A model generated the notes under the pieces. The model saw nothing but the letters and a program-made list of their open reading frames with translations, was not told the origin of the DNA and made no database searches. The translations under genes and the position numbers were made by a program. Of a DNA stretch of 64,000 nucleotides, positions 60,890-64,000 are shown in pieces (the first letter of the stretch is position 1; each line of letters begins with the position of its first letter). The DNA comes from Medakamo hakoo (Eukaryota; Chlorophyta; Trebouxiophyceae; Coccomyxaceae), in the NCBI GenBank assembly GCA_026636295.1, contig CP089462.1:558001-622000 (forward strand), given 5' to 3'.

Positions 60890-62770
60890 ATGCCCGCCCG
60901 GCCCCGCCCGGCCACCTTGCTCCACCTCCTGACCAGTGCGTGGACTGCTGAGCCTGCCGCCTCGTGCGTGCGTGGCGCGGGCACGCTCACAACGACGACG
61001 GCGCGGGCGTGGTCGTCGCCGACGGCGGCCGCTGCTGCGGCGCTCGGACCTGGCCACCGCCGGCCCGGCGGTGCCCGGCCTTCCCTCCCCTCCCCTCCTC
61101 ACGGCCGCCGGCCCGTGGGCGGGGCAGCGGACGCCCGCTTGGCGAGCAGGCCAGCGACGCACCGGTCCCTGGCGGGCGCCATGCCGTCGCCACCGCCCCC
61201 CCAGCCCGCGGTCGTCGACCGCGCCCGCTTCGCCGCGGCCCTCCCCGTCCCGGCCGTCCGCGTCCCGGCCCAGGCCTGCCAAGCCGTCGTCGCCGGGTTG
61301 AGGGGCCACGTCCTGGACCTGGCGCGCGTGCCGGCCGTCGTCCCGGACCCGGACGGCGGCAGGGCGACGCGCCTGGTGCTGCTGCGCCCGGCCTGGGCCG
61401 AGGCCGGCGGCGCGATGGCCGCGCCCGACGCCCTGGCGGCGGCCGCGGGCGCGGGCCCGCCCGACGCGGCCGCCGCGGTCGCGGCCCTGCCGCCCGCCGC
61501 CCGGGCCGTCCTGGCCGACGCGGGCGCGTCCCCCACCACCGCGACCGTCCGCCTGGGCTACGACCACTTTCCGTGCGCCGCCGTCCTGCGCGCGCTCCTG
61601 CCGGCCGGGGTGGACGTGCCGACCGCGTTCGAGACGGTCGGCCACATCGCGCACCTCAACCTCAGCCCGTCCCAGCTGCCGCACGCGGCGCTCATCGGGC
61701 AGGTCATGCTGGACAAGAACCCCGGCCTGCGCACCGTCGTTACCAAGGTCGGCGAGGTGGCGTCCGTCTTCCGCGCCCTGCCCCTCCGCGTCATCGCGGG
61801 CGACCACGACACGGTCGCGACCGTGACGCAGGCCGGCTGCCGGTTCACCCTGGACTACGCGGCCGCCTACTGGAACTCCCGGCTGGAGGCCGAGCACGCC
61901 CGGTGCGTGGACGCCCTGGCGCCCGGGTGCACGGTGCTGGACGTCATGGCCGGCGTCGGGCCGTTCGCCATCCCCGCGGCCCGGCACAGGGCCTGCACCG
62001 TCTACGCCAACGACTTGAACCCGGCGTCGTACGCGGCCCTGGCGTCCAACATTGGGTCCAACCGGGTGGCCCACGCCGTCGCGCCGTTTTGTGCGGACGG
62101 CCGCGACTTCATCCGCGCGGCGGGGGGCGCGTCGCCCCTGCCGCCCAACGGGGCGGCTCCCACCCTGCCGCCGATGCCCGCGCCCAAACCCCGCATCGAC
62201 AAAAAGACGGGCCAGCCAGTGGGCGGGCCGCCCAAACCGCCGTTGGAAGCGGCCATTCCGCGGCGTGGATTGATCTATGCCGCGGCCATCATGAACCTGC
62301 CCGCGACGGCCGTCGAGTTTTTAGACGCGTTTCGTGGGGCGTTTGCGGGCGAGGCGTGGGCGGCGACGCGGGCGGACGAGCCTGGTGCTCCACCCTTGCC
62401 CACCGTGCACGTGTACGCCTTTGCGCCCGCGAGCGAGCTGGAGGAGGTCGGGAAAGACGACGACGACGACGGCGCGCGGCGGGTGGGTGGGGGCGGGGGC
62501 GGCTTGTTGAGGGCGCCGGGCGTGGAGGCTCGCGTCGCGGCCGCCCTGTGGGCCGGGGCACAGGGCGGGCCCAGCCCGCCGCCTGTGCCGGCTGGACTAA
62601 CCGTCCGGTTGGTGCGGGACGTCGCGCCGAACAAGCACATGGTGCGGGTGACCTTTGTCGTGCCGCGGGAGGTCGGGTTTTTTGGGGTGGGGGGGGAGGG
62701 TGGGGAGGGTGGGGAGGGTGGGGAGGGTGGGGAGGAGGAGGGCGGTGGGGGGAAGAGGGCGCGGGTGTAG
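60890..62770 (+). CDS. TRM5: TRM5, tRNA (guanine37-N1)-methyltransferase, possible dual start
   Basis: Methylates G37 next to the anticodon to prevent frameshifting. One exon; the first ATG at 60890 gives 626 residues and a Ser/Thr/Arg/Ala-rich leader with few acids, while the ATG at 61181 gives a 529-residue form starting MPSPPPPQ. The TRM5 core is clear: FETVGHIAHLNLS, VMLDKNPGLRTVVTKVGEV, DYAAAYWNSRLEAEHAR, the SAM site DVMAGVGPFAIPAA, NDLNPASYAALASNI, and the catalytic-loop block IMNLPATAVEFLDAF. A Pro/Lys insert lies before the NLP motif. The C-terminus runs into a GGE minisatellite. Yeast TRM5 serves nucleus and mitochondria from alternative starts, so the same may hold here. Confidence 0.9.
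   Translation: MPARPRPATLLHLLTSAWTAEPAASCVRGAGTLTTTTARAWSSPTAAAAAALGPGHRRPGGARPSLPSPPHGRRPVGGAADARLASRPATHRSLAGAMPSPPPPQPAVVDRARFAAALPVPAVRVPAQACQAVVAGLRGHVLDLARVPAVVPDPDGGRATRLVLLRPAWAEAGGAMAAPDALAAAAGAGPPDAAAAVAALPPAARAVLADAGASPTTATVRLGYDHFPCAAVLRALLPAGVDVPTAFETVGHIAHLNLSPSQLPHAALIGQVMLDKNPGLRTVVTKVGEVASVFRALPLRVIAGDHDTVATVTQAGCRFTLDYAAAYWNSRLEAEHARCVDALAPGCTVLDVMAGVGPFAIPAARHRACTVYANDLNPASYAALASNIGSNRVAHAVAPFCADGRDFIRAAGGASPLPPNGAAPTLPPMPAPKPRIDKKTGQPVGGPPKPPLEAAIPRRGLIYAAAIMNLPATAVEFLDAFRGAFAGEAWAATRADEPGAPPLPTVHVYAFAPASELEEVGKDDDDDGARRVGGGGGGLLRAPGVEARVAAALWAGAQGGPSPPPVPAGLTVRLVRDVAPNKHMVRVTFVVPREVGFFGVGGEGGEGGEGGEGGEEEGGGGKRARV
62688..62739. repeat. 9-bp minisatellite encoding Gly-Gly-Glu in TRM5
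   Basis: About five copies of GTGGGGAGG lie at the 3' end of the TRM5 frame and encode a GGE repeat just before the stop. The plus strand is G-rich enough for quadruplex formation. Confidence 0.8.
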
Positions 62771-63038
62771 ATGGTTGTTGCTGCGATGAGCGCACACGCA
62801 CTGTGGAGGGGGGCGTTGCCTTGTGAGGGAGGGACCCGGGCGTGCAAGGCGGCGCCGGGGCGGCCCGCCGGGAGTGTCGGAACTGGAAAGGACAGGCCAC
62901 ACTTTCTGCTTCCCTCGAAACCGGGCGCTCGCAACCCTACACAACACACACCCGTCCCAATGCTCTCCCTCCCCTCCCTCTCCCTCCCCCTCCCCCTATT
63001 GAGGGGGGGTCTCCCTCCCACGTCCGCCTCCCTCCTCC

Positions 63039-63612
63039 TCACAAATCCTTGCCCTCAACCTTCCCCGTCTCCGCATTCGCCGCGAACGCGGCGTACGTCC
63101 GCCGCGCGACGAGCGCGTACCCCCTCGGCGTCCACGGCGCGACGTCGCTCCCGAACTCGGCTTGGCAGCCACAGAAGACAAAGAGTGGGAGCAGGGCGGC
63201 GAGCGTGGCGATGGCGAGGAGCGGGAGGAGTGGGGTCAAGTGCGGGGACGCGTGCAGGACGGGCTGGAATGGATGGATGGAGAGGCGCGGGCGGATGGGG
63301 GAAGGGTTTGAGAGAGCGCACATGCCGTCGTTGTTTTTTTGTCGCGGAGAACCCTTCTCCCCGCGGTCCCTTCACTCACCTCCAACAGCGTGATGGCCTT
63401 GTACGCGGCCACACTGATGGCGAGGCTGGCAATGTGGTGGAAAGGTGTGCGCGTGAGGGGAAAACGATTTTTTTGGCGAGGGCTCGCGTCTAGTACACAG
63501 CCGCCATCGACACCGTCACGCACCCAAACGCGAGCGTCCCAGCCGTCCGACGATTCAAGCGGGAGTTGGTGGCCGGTCCGACGGTCGTGGGCCGGCCTAG
63601 GAGGGGTTGCAT
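63039..63612 (-). CDS. Small three-exon membrane protein, unknown
   Basis: Exons 63612-63524, 63425-63380 and 63263-63039 join in phase (GTGCGT and GTGAGT donors), giving 119 residues. The middle exon is only 46 nt. Residues about 27-45 (TAGTLAFGLAISVAAYKAITLL, spanning two junctions) and 54-79 (LTPLLPLLAIATLAALLPLF) form two membrane segments. A short loop with CGC follows, then an amphipathic basic tail (RGYALVARRTYAAFAAN). I do not recognise the family. Evidence for reality is the phase match at both introns and the continuity of the hydrophobic segment across the first junction. It starts 125 bp from the divergent TOP6B gene and is convergent with TRM5. Confidence 0.6.
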
Positions 63613-63737
63613 GGCCGACAATGTGTTTCGGGACGTTGTTTCTTTTAATGAGAGTCTGGCGGCTCGCCCGGCCTCGCACTCCTTTATTGGGCGGCCGAGC
63701 GCGCCCACTCGTCTTTCTTTCTCCCCGCCGCGCAACC

Positions 63738-64000
63738 ATGCCGCCCAAGAAAAAAGGCGACCTCCAGCAAAAGTCGCCCGCCGAGTTCTTTGCTGAGAAC
63801 AAGAACATCGCGGGGTTTGACAATGTGCGTGCGTGCGTCGACTTTGATGCAAGAGCGCGAAAAAAAACAAAAGACGATGCGAACAAAACGAGCGCGTCAC
63901 CCGGGCCACGCCACGCCCGTCGCCGGGCCACGCCACACCCGTCTCATACGCACCCTTCCACCACCACCGCCACGCCACACACACGTACACACAGCCGGGC
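63738..64000 (+). CDS. TOP6B: DNA topoisomerase VI subunit B, first exon only
   Basis: ATG 63738 opens a 29-residue exon ending at 63824 with a GTGCGT donor; the rest of the window is intron 1. The segment QKSPAEFFAENKNIAGFDN matches the conserved N-terminus of plant and archaeal-type topoisomerase VI B, which continues into the GHKL ATPase beyond the window. The preceding KKKGD is a basic start. In plants, TOP6B with SPO11-3 supports endoreduplication, and related B subunits act in meiosis. The identification rests on this short block only, but it is distinctive. Divergent from the small membrane gene. Confidence 0.85.
   Translation, partial: MPPKKKGDLQQKSPAEFFAENKNIAGFDNVRACVDFDARARKKTKDDANKTSASPGPRHARRRATPHPSHTHPSTTTATPHTRTHSR
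63901..63943. repeat. Two 21-bp direct copies in TOP6B intron 1
   Basis: CCGGGCCACGCCACGCCCGTC at 63901-63921 is repeated at 63923-63943 with one mismatch. It is a local intron duplication. Confidence 0.75.

Noticed and set aside
1-64000. Transposons, LTR elements or viral fossils
   Set aside because: I saw no transposase, reverse transcriptase, integrase, capsid or terminal repeats; only short tandem repeats are present.

Overview
The window looks like a compact nuclear segment from a very GC-rich unicellular alga, most likely of the green lineage. The genes are eukaryotic: PRP8, makorin, YEATS, MSH3 and a BLM-type RecQ. Introns are few and short, about 45 to 270 nt, with GTGAG or GTGCG donors. 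Several products carry plastid- or mitochondrion-like leaders. The glycogen/starch phosphorylase has an insertion like that of plastidial Pho1. The last gene begins with the conserved N-terminus of plant-type topoisomerase VI subunit B. No gene here is strictly photosynthetic, so a colourless plastid-bearing relative is also possible. I see no mobile element, CRISPR array or rRNA, and I could not support any tRNA.

Layout by position. 1-7270: the 3' part of a PH/PLAT coiled-coil protein, an unknown membrane protein, a small plastid-type membrane protein, and histidinol dehydrogenase. 7570-12720: a mid-SUN (SLP1/OPT type) protein and a KEA-type K+/H+ antiporter. 12990-19000: acireductone dioxygenase, an S28 serine carboxypeptidase, makorin, dephospho-CoA kinase and a small unknown protein. 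19120-29210: MSH3, an erythromycin-esterase-like hydrolase, GatC and a BLM/RECQ4A-type helicase. 29300-32060: a HAD-IIA hydrolase, a YEATS (YAF9/GAS41) protein and CutA. 32436-40471: PRP8 in six exons. 41038-49106: a three-HMA copper ATPase, a PH-WW protein and the CCA-adding enzyme. 49455-57196: a WD40 protein with APAF1-like flanking domains, and the phosphorylase. 57698-64000: a secreted Cys-rich protein, an XRCC4-like protein, TRM5, a small membrane protein and the first exon of TOP6B.

The genes do not form one pathway. Themes recur, though: genome maintenance (MSH3, RecQ, XRCC4-like, TOP6B), tRNA maturation and charging (CCA enzyme, TRM5, GatC), organelle metabolism (histidinol dehydrogenase, KEA, phosphorylase, GatC) and metal handling (copper ATPase, CutA). 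The layout itself is striking. Neighbouring genes alternate strand in 22 of 28 adjacent pairs. Divergent pairs share about 125 to 375 bp, and convergent pairs are often separated by only 50 to 190 bp.

Exon boundaries were read by eye. Nearly all multi-exon models are supported by matching reading phase across the junction and by continuous family homology. Functional calls come from remembered family motifs, not database searches.
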